A DNA stretch of 8,858 nucleotides, from contig JAEZKX010000209.1 of assembly GCA_023436025.1 (NCBI GenBank), forward strand, positions 1 through 8,858, in the 5' to 3' direction. Below are positions 1 to 6,742 of this stretch, piece by piece; position 1 is the stretch's first letter, and each line of letters starts with the position of its first letter. A program made the position numbers and the translations under genes. A model generated the notes under the pieces. That model made no database searches. It was not told where the DNA came from and saw only the letters and a program-made list of their open reading frames with translations. The DNA comes from Pseudomonadota bacterium. Lineage in GTDB: Bacteria; Pseudomonadota; Gammaproteobacteria; Burkholderiales; Burkholderiaceae_C.

Positions 1-141
1 CTGGAAGGCCCACAGGCGGCGCCCGCCCCCCGGCGCCGATGAACGTGCCACGCCGGCGCAGGCCGCGCCGCACATGGCGGCGCAGTGCGGCCCGCCCGCC
101 AGTCCCATCAGGAAGGCGGCGGCGACCACGCCGGCGGCCAT
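1..141 (-). CDS. TauE/SafE-family (COG2836-like) membrane protein, N-terminal 47 residues
   Basis: Only the first 47 codons are in the window; the gene continues past the left edge. The ATG at 141-139 overlaps the fnr stop codon by one base (TGATG), so the two genes are probably translationally coupled. The visible protein starts with a hydrophobic helix (about residues 2-16) followed by the motif GGPHCAAMCG at residues 16-25, with His19, Cys20, Met23 and Cys24. An HCxxMCG motif after the first membrane segment is characteristic of the COG2836 group of TauE/SafE-like membrane proteins, which often sit beside cbb3 oxidase maturation genes. A role in metal handling or oxidase biogenesis is inferred from this context and the Cys/His/Met-rich motif; sulfite export, implied by the family name, is not supported here. 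Little of the protein is visible, so the family call is moderately confident. Confidence 0.72.
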   Translation of the reverse strand, partial: MAAGVVAAAFLMGLAGGPHCAAMCGAACAGVARSSAPGGGRRLWAFQ

Positions 142-923
142 CAGTGCACCCGCATCTCGAGCATGCGCGCCAGCTGTTCGGGCGCCAGGATGCGCACGTG
201 CTTCTTGTCCACCGCGATCAGCCCCTGCTGCTGGAAGGACGAGAAGGTGCGGCTGACCGTCTCCAGCTTCATGCCCAGGTAGCTGCCGATCTCGGCACGC
301 GTCATGCGCAGGTGGAACTCGTGCGGCGACCAGCCGCGCGCCTTCATGCGCTGCGACACGTTGAGCAGGAAGGCCGCCAGGCGCTCCTCGGCGTTCATCG
401 AGCCGAGCAGCAGCATCAGGCTGTGCTCGCGCACGATCTCGCGGCTCATGAGGCGGCTGACGATGTTCTGCATGGCCGCATTGCCCGCCGCCGCGGCGTT
501 GAGGTGGGCGTAGGGAATGGCGCAGACCTCGGCGTCCTCCAGGGCGATCGCGGTGCTGGCGTGCGCCGCGTTGGCCACGCCGTCGAGTCCCATCAGCTCG
601 CCGGCCATGTGGAAGGCGGTCAGCTGCTCGCGGCCGTCGGCCAGCGCCAGCTTGGACTTGAAGGTGCCGCTGCGCACCGCGTAGATGTGCTGGAAGCGGT
701 CGCCCTGCTGGTACAGGCTCTCGCCCGCAGGCACCTTGCGGCGCGAGAAGTTGAGGTCGTCCAGGCGCTCCACGTCCTGGCCGGGCAGGCCGCACGGCAG
801 GCACAGGTCCTTCAGGTGGCAGGCCGAGCACAGCGTGGCCAGCGGCGCGGCGTCGGCGCGCGGGTGGCGTGCGGCGGCGGCCGGAGGAACGAAACGGAGG
901 GGCGTGGCGGTGGCGGTGTTCAT
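141..923 (-). CDS. fnr: Fnr: oxygen-sensing 4Fe-4S transcription regulator, Crp/Fnr family
   Basis: A 260-residue cytoplasmic regulator. By family knowledge its 4Fe-4S cluster holds an active dimer without oxygen and falls apart in air. The expected cluster cysteines are present: Cys32, Cys35 and Cys41 (C-x2-C-x5-C) near the N terminus and Cys134 in the sensory domain, matching E. coli Cys20, 23, 29 and 122. A cyclic-nucleotide-binding-like beta-roll spans about residues 55-150, a dimer helix about 150-185, and a winged helix-turn-helix about 190-250. The recognition helix contains ETVSR (Glu221, Ser224, Arg225), the FNR pattern that reads TTGAT-N4-ATCAA-type sites, and such sites occur at 4874-4887 and 8234-8247. 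The ATG at 923 lies 17 bases after the receiver gene and gives the usual FNR N terminus, although no good ribosome binding site is visible. An additional cysteine, Cys44, lies next to the cluster ligands. The likely targets are the two cco promoters here. Confidence 0.95.
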   Translation of the reverse strand: MNTATATPLRFVPPAAAARHPRADAAPLATLCSACHLKDLCLPCGLPGQDVERLDDLNFSRRKVPAGESLYQQGDRFQHIYAVRSGTFKSKLALADGREQLTAFHMAGELMGLDGVANAAHASTAIALEDAEVCAIPYAHLNAAAAGNAAMQNIVSRLMSREIVREHSLMLLLGSMNAEERLAAFLLNVSQRMKARGWSPHEFHLRMTRAEIGSYLGMKLETVSRTFSSFQQQGLIAVDKKHVRILAPEQLARMLEMRVH

Positions 924-940
924 GGGGTGGGCGGGGAACG

Positions 941-1330
941 TCAATGCGGAAGCGGGGGGCGGGCGCCAGCGACGGCGTCGGCAAGCTGTTCGAATTCGGC
1001 GCTCTTGTCGAGGAAGCGCACGGCGCCGGCGGCGAGGTAGCGCTTGCGGTAGGGCGCGGCGGTGGTGTTGCTGAAGACGACGAAGGCGATGCCGGGATCG
1101 GCGCGGCGCACCGCCTGCAGGACTTCGAGGCCGCTGCCGCCATCGAGCTGGCAGTCGAGGACCACGACGTCGGGGCGCGCGCGCAGGATGCCGGTGATGC
1201 AGGCCTGCGGCGAATCGCCTTCGCCAACCACCTGCATGGCGGATTCGGACAGCAGGCTGCCGACGCGCTCGCGGATGGCCGCCGAGTCCTCGGCGAGGAA
1301 GACGGTGAGCGGGTGGGTGTGCGAAGCCAT
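941..1330 (-). CDS. Stand-alone receiver-domain (CheY-like) response regulator
   Basis: This 129-residue protein is a single phosphoacceptor receiver domain with no output domain. Key residues are in place: acidic pair Glu14-Asp15, phosphoacceptor Asp59 at the end of a VVVLD strand, Ser87 at the usual Thr/Ser position and Lys109. The loop after Asp59 lacks the common Pro and reads DCQLDGGSG. An in-frame stop lies 26 codons upstream with no GTG or ATG between, so the ATG at 1330 is the first common start. The ribosome binding site is not obvious. It is 106 bases downstream of the NarL-type regulator gene and 17 bases upstream of fnr. It could be a phosphate sink, a protein-interaction regulator, or a second target of the kinase encoded at 2069-3130. 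The domain call is firm; the function is not known. Confidence 0.85.
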   Translation of the reverse strand: MASHTHPLTVFLAEDSAAIRERVGSLLSESAMQVVGEGDSPQACITGILRARPDVVVLDCQLDGGSGLEVLQAVRRADPGIAFVVFSNTTAAPYRKRYLAAGAVRFLDKSAEFEQLADAVAGARPPLPH

Positions 1331-1376
1331 GGACGTGACTGTGCCCGGCAGGCGGGCGCCACGCCATCGGCGCGCT

Positions 1377-1398
1377 CCGATTCGGCGGGCCGATTCGG
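1377..1398. repeat. Two copies of the odd palindrome CCGATTCGG
   Basis: CCGATTCGG occurs at 1377-1385 and again at 1390-1398, a 13-base period. Each copy is itself symmetric around its central base (CCGA-T-TCGG). The pair lies in the 106-base gap between the two response regulator genes, upstream of the receiver gene start at 1330. It may be a tandem protein-binding site. No known regulator is assigned, and chance occurrence in GC-rich DNA is possible. Confidence 0.4.
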
Positions 1399-1408
1399 AC
1401 GAGGGCGG

Positions 1409-1424
1409 CTAGGACGATTCCTAG
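1409..1424. promoter_or_regulatory. 16-bp inverted repeat CTAGGA-N4-TCCTAG, candidate operator
   Basis: The two 6-base arms CTAGGA (1409-1414) and TCCTAG (1419-1424) are perfect inverted copies around CGAT. The site lies 12 bases beyond the end of the NarL/FixJ-type regulator gene and about 86 bases (centre to ATG) upstream of the receiver gene. CTAG is generally rare in GC-rich proteobacterial DNA, so two copies in a symmetric site stand out. It may be a binding site for the adjacent regulator or for another dimeric protein controlling the receiver-fnr segment. No T-run follows on the minus strand, so it does not look like an intrinsic terminator. Confidence 0.45.
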
Positions 1425-1436
1425 GCCGGTGCTTTT

Positions 1437-2072
1437 TCAGGCCTCCGCCAGGCCGTGGCGGATGGCGTAGCGCACCAGCTCGCTCTGGTTCGGCACCGCC
1501 AGCTTCTGCATCAGGTTGGCCTTGTGGGTGCTGACGGTCTTGACCGACAGGTGCAGTTCGGTGGCGATCTCGGTGACCGAGCGGCCGGACACCAGCAGCC
1601 GGAACACCTGGAACTCGCGGTCGCTCAAGTTCGTGTGCGGCGCCGCCTCGGCGCCGGGCATCGCGCCCAGCGCCAGCTGCTCCGCCACGGCGGCGCTGAC
1701 GTAGGCGCCGCCGGCGGCCACCTTGCGCAGCGCCTGCTCCAGCAGGTCGGGTGCGCTGTCCTTGGTGAGGTAGCCGCTCGCGCCCGACTTGATGGCGCGC
1801 ACCGCGTACTGCGTCTCCTGGTGCATGGACAGCACCAGCACCCGCAGCCGGGGCTTCTCGGCCTTCACCAGCTTGATCAGCTCCATGCCGCTGCGTCCGG
1901 GCATGGACAGGTCCAGCACCAGCACGTCGAAATCGAGCTCGCGCACGCGCTGCATCACCTCGCTGCCGTCGGCGGCCTCGCCGGCGATGGCGATGCCGTC
2001 CACGTCCTCCAGCACCCGCTTGAGGCCTTCGCGCACGAACGCGTGGTCGTCGGCGATGACGATGCGGATCAT
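1437..2072 (-). CDS. NarL/FixJ-type response regulator (receiver + LuxR-type HTH)
   Basis: This 211-residue two-component regulator has a receiver domain at about residues 1-120, with acidic residues Asp8-Asp9, phosphoacceptor Asp54, Ser82 and Lys104. A LuxR-type helix-turn-helix follows at about 148-206, starting LSDREFQVFRLL, with the recognition region around LSVKTVSTHKANLM. The length is normal for the NarL/FixJ family. The ATG at 2072 overlaps the kinase stop codon (ATGA), and GGAGG sits five bases before it, so the start is well supported and the pair is surely cotranscribed. By inference the kinase phosphorylates Asp54 and the regulator then binds DNA as a dimer. The inverted repeat at 1409-1424 just after the gene is a candidate target. 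The position between cbb3 maturation genes and fnr suggests a role in respiratory or redox control, but the regulon cannot be read from sequence. Confidence 0.93.
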   Translation of the reverse strand: MIRIVIADDHAFVREGLKRVLEDVDGIAIAGEAADGSEVMQRVRELDFDVLVLDLSMPGRSGMELIKLVKAEKPRLRVLVLSMHQETQYAVRAIKSGASGYLTKDSAPDLLEQALRKVAAGGAYVSAAVAEQLALGAMPGAEAAPHTNLSDREFQVFRLLVSGRSVTEIATELHLSVKTVSTHKANLMQKLAVPNQSELVRYAIRHGLAEA

Positions 2073-3130
2073 GCGTCCTCCGGCGGCAGCGGCACGCGCG
2101 CCTCGACCCGGGTGCCCGCGCCGGGCGCGCTGTGCACGGCCACCTCGCCGCGCAGCAGGTGGGCGCGCTCGCGCAGGCCTGCCAGCCCCAGCGACTGGGG
2201 CTTGCGCGGACTGGCGGGGTCGAAGCCCGCGCCGTCGTCCTGCACCGAGACGGCCAGCACCTCGCCCTGGCGCACGAGGCGCACCGCCACCTGGCGGGCC
2301 TGCGCGTGCTTGGCGACGTTGGTCAGCGACTCTTGGACGATGCGGAAGATGCCGGTGGCATAGGGCTCGGGCAGCTCCAGCTCCTCGTCGGCCTCCAGGG
2401 TGCAGGGCACGCCGGTGCGTTCCCCGAAGCCCTGCACCAGCCATTCGATGGCGGCGGACAGGCCCAGGTCGTCCAGCACCAGCGGCCGCAGGTCGGCGGC
2501 GATGCGGCGGGTGGAGGCGACCGCGTCGTCCAGGCGCTCCAGCATGCCGGCCAGCCGCGCCTGCACCGCGGCGTCGTCGGGCAGGGTGCGGCGCAGCCAG
2601 GCGGTGTCGATCTTGAGCGCGGTGAGCGTCTGCGCCAGCTCGTCGTGCAGTTCGCGTGCCACCCGCGACTTCTCCTCCTCGCGCACCTTGTGCGCCTCGG
2701 TGGCGAAGTTGGCCAGTTCCTCCTGCACCCGCACCCGCTCGGTCACGTCGCGCAGGATCACGGTGTAGAGCTTGCCCTCGGGCGTGTCCAGCTGCGAGAT
2801 GGACGCGTCGATGGGGAATTCCTCGCCGCTGGCGCGCAGCGCCAGGATCACGTTGTTGCCGCCCATGCGGCGCGAGGTGACGCCGGTGACGCCGAACTGC
2901 CGCACCTGCGCGGCATGGCCGCCGCGGTAGCGTTCGGGCAGCAGGCGTTCGAGCGGCTGGCCCAGCACCTGGGCCGCGCTCCAGCCGAACATGCGTTCGG
3001 CCGCGCGGTTGTACATCAGGATGCGCTGGTCGGCGTCGACGGTGATGATGCCGTCCATCGCCGAATCGAGCAGGCCGGCCAGGCGGGCGGCGGCGAGCGG
3101 GTCGGGAAGCGTGCTTGGGCTTGCGGTCAC
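2069..3130 (-). CDS. Soluble PAS-domain sensor histidine kinase (HisKA_3/NarX-like)
   Basis: A 353-residue kinase with no membrane segment, so probably cytoplasmic. An S-box PAS domain covers about residues 17-130 and ends in the typical ILRDVTERV. A short coiled linker leads to a HisKA_3-type dimerisation domain, with phosphoacceptor His162 in RELHDELAQT. The HATPase_c domain (about 255-350) has Asn271 in the N-box (QESLTNVAKHA), DDGAGF at 298-303 and a G-box at about 315-320. The PAS domain resembles FixL in the MPEP/LPER-to-SISQ region, but the position of the FixL heme-binding His appears to be Ser86, so it is unlikely to bind heme that way. The start is GTG at 3130; an in-frame TAG four codons upstream rules out a longer form. 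The ribosome binding site is weak. The gene follows fixH after 33 bases and overlaps the next regulator gene by four. Its signal is unknown; redox or oxygen state is inferred from context. Confidence 0.92.
   Translation of the reverse strand: MTASPSTLPDPLAAARLAGLLDSAMDGIITVDADQRILMYNRAAERMFGWSAAQVLGQPLERLLPERYRGGHAAQVRQFGVTGVTSRRMGGNNVILALRASGEEFPIDASISQLDTPEGKLYTVILRDVTERVRVQEELANFATEAHKVREEEKSRVARELHDELAQTLTALKIDTAWLRRTLPDDAAVQARLAGMLERLDDAVASTRRIAADLRPLVLDDLGLSAAIEWLVQGFGERTGVPCTLEADEELELPEPYATGIFRIVQESLTNVAKHAQARQVAVRLVRQGEVLAVSVQDDGAGFDPASPRKPQSLGLAGLRERAHLLRGEVAVHSAPGAGTRVEARVPLPPEDA
2077..2081 (-). promoter_or_regulatory. Ribosome binding site GGAGG for the NarL/FixJ-type regulator
   Basis: GGAGG on the minus strand lies inside the end of the kinase gene, four bases before the ATG at 2072. 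It is the clearest Shine-Dalgarno sequence in this block and fixes the regulator start at the ATGA overlap. Confidence 0.8.
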
Positions 3131-3163
3131 GCCCCGAATCTACCGCACCGCCCGTCCCGGGGC

Positions 3164-3415
3164 TCAGGGCGCCGTGGGCGTGGCGGCGTGGTTGCGGCCC
3201 TGCTGCGCCGGCAGGTGGGCCTTGTCGCGTGCCGCCAGCGTCTTGTTGATCTCCAGGCCGCGGCGGTAGTAGTCGGGCGCCACCACCGGGTCGGGCGAGC
3301 GCATGGCGATGACCAGGGTGGCGAAGCCGGCCACCACCACGGTGGCGGGCCCGGCGATCAGCAGCCAGACATGGCCGTGGCGCCACCAGGGAGCGCAGGG
3401 GGTTTCTTGTTGCAT
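3164..3415 (-). CDS. fixH: FixH/CcoH-like cbb3 oxidase assembly protein, short form
   Basis: An 83-residue protein with one membrane helix at about residues 15-38, after a short cytoplasmic stretch rich in Trp. A periplasmic tail contains DPVVAPDYYRRGLEINK at about 42-58; the DYYRxGLxIN pattern is the FixH signature. Many FixH proteins are about 150-170 residues with a further periplasmic domain, so this one has the anchor and signature but lacks the rest. FixH/CcoH is known to be needed for stable assembly of the cbb3 complex, and it follows ccoG here as in fixGHIS operons. The ATG at 3415 is 11 bases after the ccoG stop, with GAGGT (3424-3428) overlapping that stop as a good ribosome binding site. 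No frameshifted remainder of the missing domain is evident, as only 33 bases separate it from the next gene. Confidence 0.85.
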   Translation of the reverse strand: MQQETPCAPWWRHGHVWLLIAGPATVVVAGFATLVIAMRSPDPVVAPDYYRRGLEINKTLAARDKAHLPAQQGRNHAATPTAP

Positions 3416-3426
3416 GGGGGATGACC

Positions 3427-4836
<1,410 letters not shown>

Positions 4837-4845
4837 TGTGGTCCG

Positions 4846-4851
4846 ATCATG
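4846..4851 (-). promoter_or_regulatory. -10-like hexamer CATGAT of the ccoG promoter
   Basis: CATGAT matches the TATAAT consensus at four of six bases. Its centre is 32 bases from the centre of the FNR box at 4874-4887, which is the spacing expected at a class II FNR promoter with the box at -41.5. The predicted transcription start is about A4839, only three bases before the ccoG ATG. This is a prediction from spacing only. Confidence 0.5.
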
Positions 4852-4873
4852 GACCGGCGCCGGCTCGACGCCG

Positions 4874-4887
4874 TTGACGTGTGTCAA
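4874..4887. promoter_or_regulatory. FNR box TTGAC-N4-GTCAA upstream of ccoG
   Basis: A perfectly symmetric 14-bp site, TTGAC and GTCAA around four bases, close to the FNR/Anr consensus TTGAT-N4-ATCAA. It ends 37 bases before the ccoG ATG and 72 bases past the start of the terminator behind ccoP. The Fnr encoded at 141-923 has the matching recognition-helix residues and is the likely activator under low oxygen. Confidence 0.87.
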
Positions 4888-4915
4888 TGGAACGGGCCAT
4901 CCCTGGCAAGGAAGG

Positions 4916-4940
4916 GGCGTGCTCGCGCAGCGAGCGCGCC
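4916..4940. repeat. Inverted repeat with 11-base arms in the ccoP-ccoG gap
   Basis: Arms at 4916-4926 and 4930-4940 are complementary around a 3-base loop with one imperfect pair, which is G-U if read as plus-strand RNA and C-A as minus-strand RNA. No T-run follows on either side. It lies between the terminator behind ccoP and the FNR box before ccoG. It could be a protein-binding site or part of a transcription boundary; no function is assigned. Confidence 0.4.
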
Positions 4941-4958
4941 ATGGCCGCGGCGGCCAGG

Positions 4959-4991
4959 AAAAGGATGCGCCCGCCTGCGGCGGGCACATCC
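4959..4991 (-). terminator. Intrinsic terminator downstream of ccoP
   Basis: On the minus strand a 13-bp stem, with one G-U pair and a 3-base GCA loop (arms 4979-4991 and 4963-4975), is followed directly by TTTT (4962-4959). It begins 34 bases after the ccoP stop codon and separates the structural operon from the ccoG promoter. The short U-run means termination may be partial. Confidence 0.82.
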
Positions 4992-4999
4992 GGCGGTGC

Positions 5000-5018
5000 G
5001 GCGCCGCCCGGCGGCGCC
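5000..5018. repeat. GC-only inverted repeat just after ccoP
   Basis: Two perfect 9-base arms (5000-5008 and 5010-5018) flank a single base, made only of G and C. It starts seven bases after the ccoP stop and just before the terminator. It may act as an RNA 3' stabilising hairpin or help termination; without a T-run it is unlikely to terminate alone. Confidence 0.45.
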
Positions 5019-5025
5019 AGCGGCC

Positions 5026-5940
5026 TCAGGGCCTGGCCGGCACCTTGTTCGACAAGCCCCAGACGTAGCTGGCCAGCACGTGGATCTGGGCGTCGGTCAG
5101 CTTGCCTTCCTGCGCCGGCATCTCCGCGGTCTTGCCGTTGACGATGATGTTGACGATGGCCTGCTCACCCCAGCCGTGCAGCCAGATGTCGTCGCGCAGG
5201 TTGGGCGCGCCCAGCATCGGGTTGCCGCCGCCGTTGGCGCCGTGGCAGGCGGCGCAGGCCGCGAACTTGCTGCGTCCCAGCTGCGCGCGCAGCGAATCGT
5301 GCGGGCTCTTCGACAGGCTCAGCACGTAGTGGGCGACGTTGCGCACGTCCTCTGGCGTGCCCACCGCCGCGGCCATGGGCGGCATGACGCCGACCCGTCC
5401 CTTGGCGATGCTCTCGGCGATGCGCTCGGGCGCGCCGCCGTGCAGCCAGTCGCCGTCGGCCAGGTTGGGGAAGCCCTTGCTGCCGCGCGCGTCCGAGCCG
5501 TGGCACTGCGCGCAGTTGTTCATGAACAGGCGCTCGCCGACGGCCATGGCGTTGGCGTCGCCGGCCAGCTCCTCGGGCTTGCGCGCGGTGAACTGCGCGT
5601 ACAGCGGCTCCAGCGCCTGCTGCGCCTTGGCCACTTCCTTCTCGTAGGCGCCCTTCTGCGACCACTGCAGCTCGCCCTGGTAGGCGCCCAGGCCCGGATA
5701 GAAGGCCAGGTAGACCAGTGCGAAGACGATGGTCAGGATGAACAGGCCCACCCACCACATGGGCAGGGGGTTGTTCATCTCGCGCAGGTCGCCGTCCCAG
5801 ACGTGGCCGGTGGTGTTGTCGCTGTCGGAGGCCACCTTCTTGCGCGAGGTGAGCCACAGCAGCACCAGGCAGGCCGCGATGCCGACCAGCGTGGCGGCCG
5901 CGATGAAGATCGACCAGTTGCCGTGGGTGAAGTCGCTCAT
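5026..5940 (-). CDS. ccoP: CcoP: diheme cytochrome c subunit of cbb3 oxidase
   Basis: A 304-residue subunit that takes electrons from soluble cytochrome c or the bc1 complex and passes them to CcoO. Two membrane helices are seen at about residues 9-31 and 61-83, joined by a cytoplasmic loop, as in proteobacterial CcoP. The periplasmic part has two c-type heme motifs, CAQCH (143-147) and CAACH (229-233), with probable axial Met186 (VMPPM) and Met274 (AEMPA). The N-terminal DFTHGNWS and the stretch HVWDGDLREMNNPLPMWW are typical of the family. The ATG at 5940 follows the ccoQ stop by four bases, and AGGA inside the end of ccoQ is a well-placed ribosome binding site. It is the last gene of the structural operon; hairpins and a terminator follow at once. 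Confidence 0.97.
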   Translation of the reverse strand: MSDFTHGNWSIFIAAATLVGIAACLVLLWLTSRKKVASDSDNTTGHVWDGDLREMNNPLPMWWVGLFILTIVFALVYLAFYPGLGAYQGELQWSQKGAYEKEVAKAQQALEPLYAQFTARKPEELAGDANAMAVGERLFMNNCAQCHGSDARGSKGFPNLADGDWLHGGAPERIAESIAKGRVGVMPPMAAAVGTPEDVRNVAHYVLSLSKSPHDSLRAQLGRSKFAACAACHGANGGGNPMLGAPNLRDDIWLHGWGEQAIVNIIVNGKTAEMPAQEGKLTDAQIHVLASYVWGLSNKVPARP

Positions 5941-5944
5941 GGCT

Positions 5945-6082
5945 TCAATCCTGTTCGAACGGGATGCGGGCGGCCTCGTCGAAGCGCGCCCGGTTGGAGC
6001 GGCGCCAGGCCCAGAAGGCGATGCCCAGGAAGGTGCCGAAGGCGGCGAGGGTGGCGGCGATGCGCAGGGTATTGACGTCCAT
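5945..6082 (-). CDS. ccoQ: CcoQ: small single-helix subunit of cbb3 oxidase
   Basis: A 45-residue protein with one membrane helix at about residues 7-26 (ending FLGIAFWAW), followed by a charged tail, RRSNRARFDEAARIPFEQD. This is the CcoQ/FixQ pattern, and the place between ccoO and ccoP is the standard one. CcoQ is known to stabilise the complex and protect it against oxygen-dependent damage in some species. The ATG at 6082 lies 14 bases after the ccoO stop, with GGGGA just upstream as ribosome binding site. The stop at 5945-5947 is four bases from ccoP. Confidence 0.93.
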   Translation of the reverse strand: MDVNTLRIAATLAAFGTFLGIAFWAWRRSNRARFDEAARIPFEQD

Positions 6083-6096
6083 GGGATTCCCCGGGG

Positions 6097-6726
6097 TTAC
6101 TTGAGGGCCTTGCCGAGCGACTGCAGGTAGGCGATGAGCGCGTCCATCTCGGTCTTGTTCTTCAGCGCCTCGGGCGCCTGGGCGATCTCGGCGTCACTGT
6201 AGGGCACGCCGGCCGTGCGCAGCGCCTTCATGTGGGCCTGGATGGTCCCGGCGTTGGCCGGGTTCTTCTCCAGCCACGGGTAGGCCGGCATGTTGGACTC
6301 GGGCACCACGTCGCGCGGGTTGACCAGGTGGATGCGGTGCCACTCGTCGCTGTAGCGGCCGCCCACGCGGTGCAGGTCGGGCCCGGTACGCTTGCTGCCC
6401 CACTGGAACGGGTGGTCGTAGACGAACTCGCCGGCTACCGAGTAGTGTCCGTAGCGCAGCGTCTCGGCGCGGAACGGCCGGATCATCTGCGAGTGGCAGT
6501 TGTAGCAACCCTCGCGCAGGTAGATGTCGCGCCCGGCCACCTGCAGCGCGGTGTAGGGCTTCACGCCCAGCACCGGCTCGGTGGTCGACTTCTGGAAGAA
6601 CAGGGGCACGATCTCCACCAGGCCGCCGACGGCGACCACCAGCAGGATCAGCACGATCATCAGGAAGTTGCTGGTCTCGACCTTCTCGTGCGAGAAGGTG
6701 GGGACGGGCTTGTCGTTGTTGCTCAT
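6097..6726 (-). CDS. ccoO: CcoO: monoheme cytochrome c subunit of cbb3 oxidase
   Basis: A 209-residue subunit that relays electrons from CcoP to the catalytic subunit CcoN. One N-terminal membrane helix (about residues 20-44) anchors a periplasmic cytochrome c domain. The heme-binding motif is CYNCH at 74-78, in the family context REGCYNCHSQMIRPF, and Met147 in SNMPAYPWL is the likely sixth heme ligand. Length and motifs are normal for CcoO/FixO. The ATG at 6726 is 16 bases past the ccoN stop; a purine-rich GAAAGCGAG precedes it. It is cotranscribed with ccoN, ccoQ and ccoP. Confidence 0.97.
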   Translation of the reverse strand: MSNNDKPVPTFSHEKVETSNFLMIVLILLVVAVGGLVEIVPLFFQKSTTEPVLGVKPYTALQVAGRDIYLREGCYNCHSQMIRPFRAETLRYGHYSVAGEFVYDHPFQWGSKRTGPDLHRVGGRYSDEWHRIHLVNPRDVVPESNMPAYPWLEKNPANAGTIQAHMKALRTAGVPYSDAEIAQAPEALKNKTEMDALIAYLQSLGKALK

Positions 6727-6742
6727 GGCTCGCTTTCGAAGT

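Noticed and set aside
39..1040. Plus-strand open frame of 333 codons opposite fnr
   Set aside because: Its translation is rich in Arg, His, Gln and Ala with no domain, and it lies opposite a clear fnr gene.
924..1367. Upstream extension of fnr in the same frame
   Set aside because: It overlaps the receiver gene in another frame and reads as Arg/Pro-rich sequence. FNR homology begins only after the ATG at 923.
1409..1424. Inverted repeat as a terminator of the NarL-type regulator gene
   Set aside because: The stem is short and no T-run follows on the minus strand.
2069..3130. Calling the kinase FixL
   Set aside because: The heme-binding His is replaced by Ser and the kinase core is HisKA_3-like, so the name would imply a heme O2 sensor that the sequence does not support.
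4837..4989. Upstream extension of ccoG in the same frame
   Set aside because: The stretch contains the terminator behind ccoP and the FNR box. The conserved CcoG N terminus starts just after the ATG at 4836.
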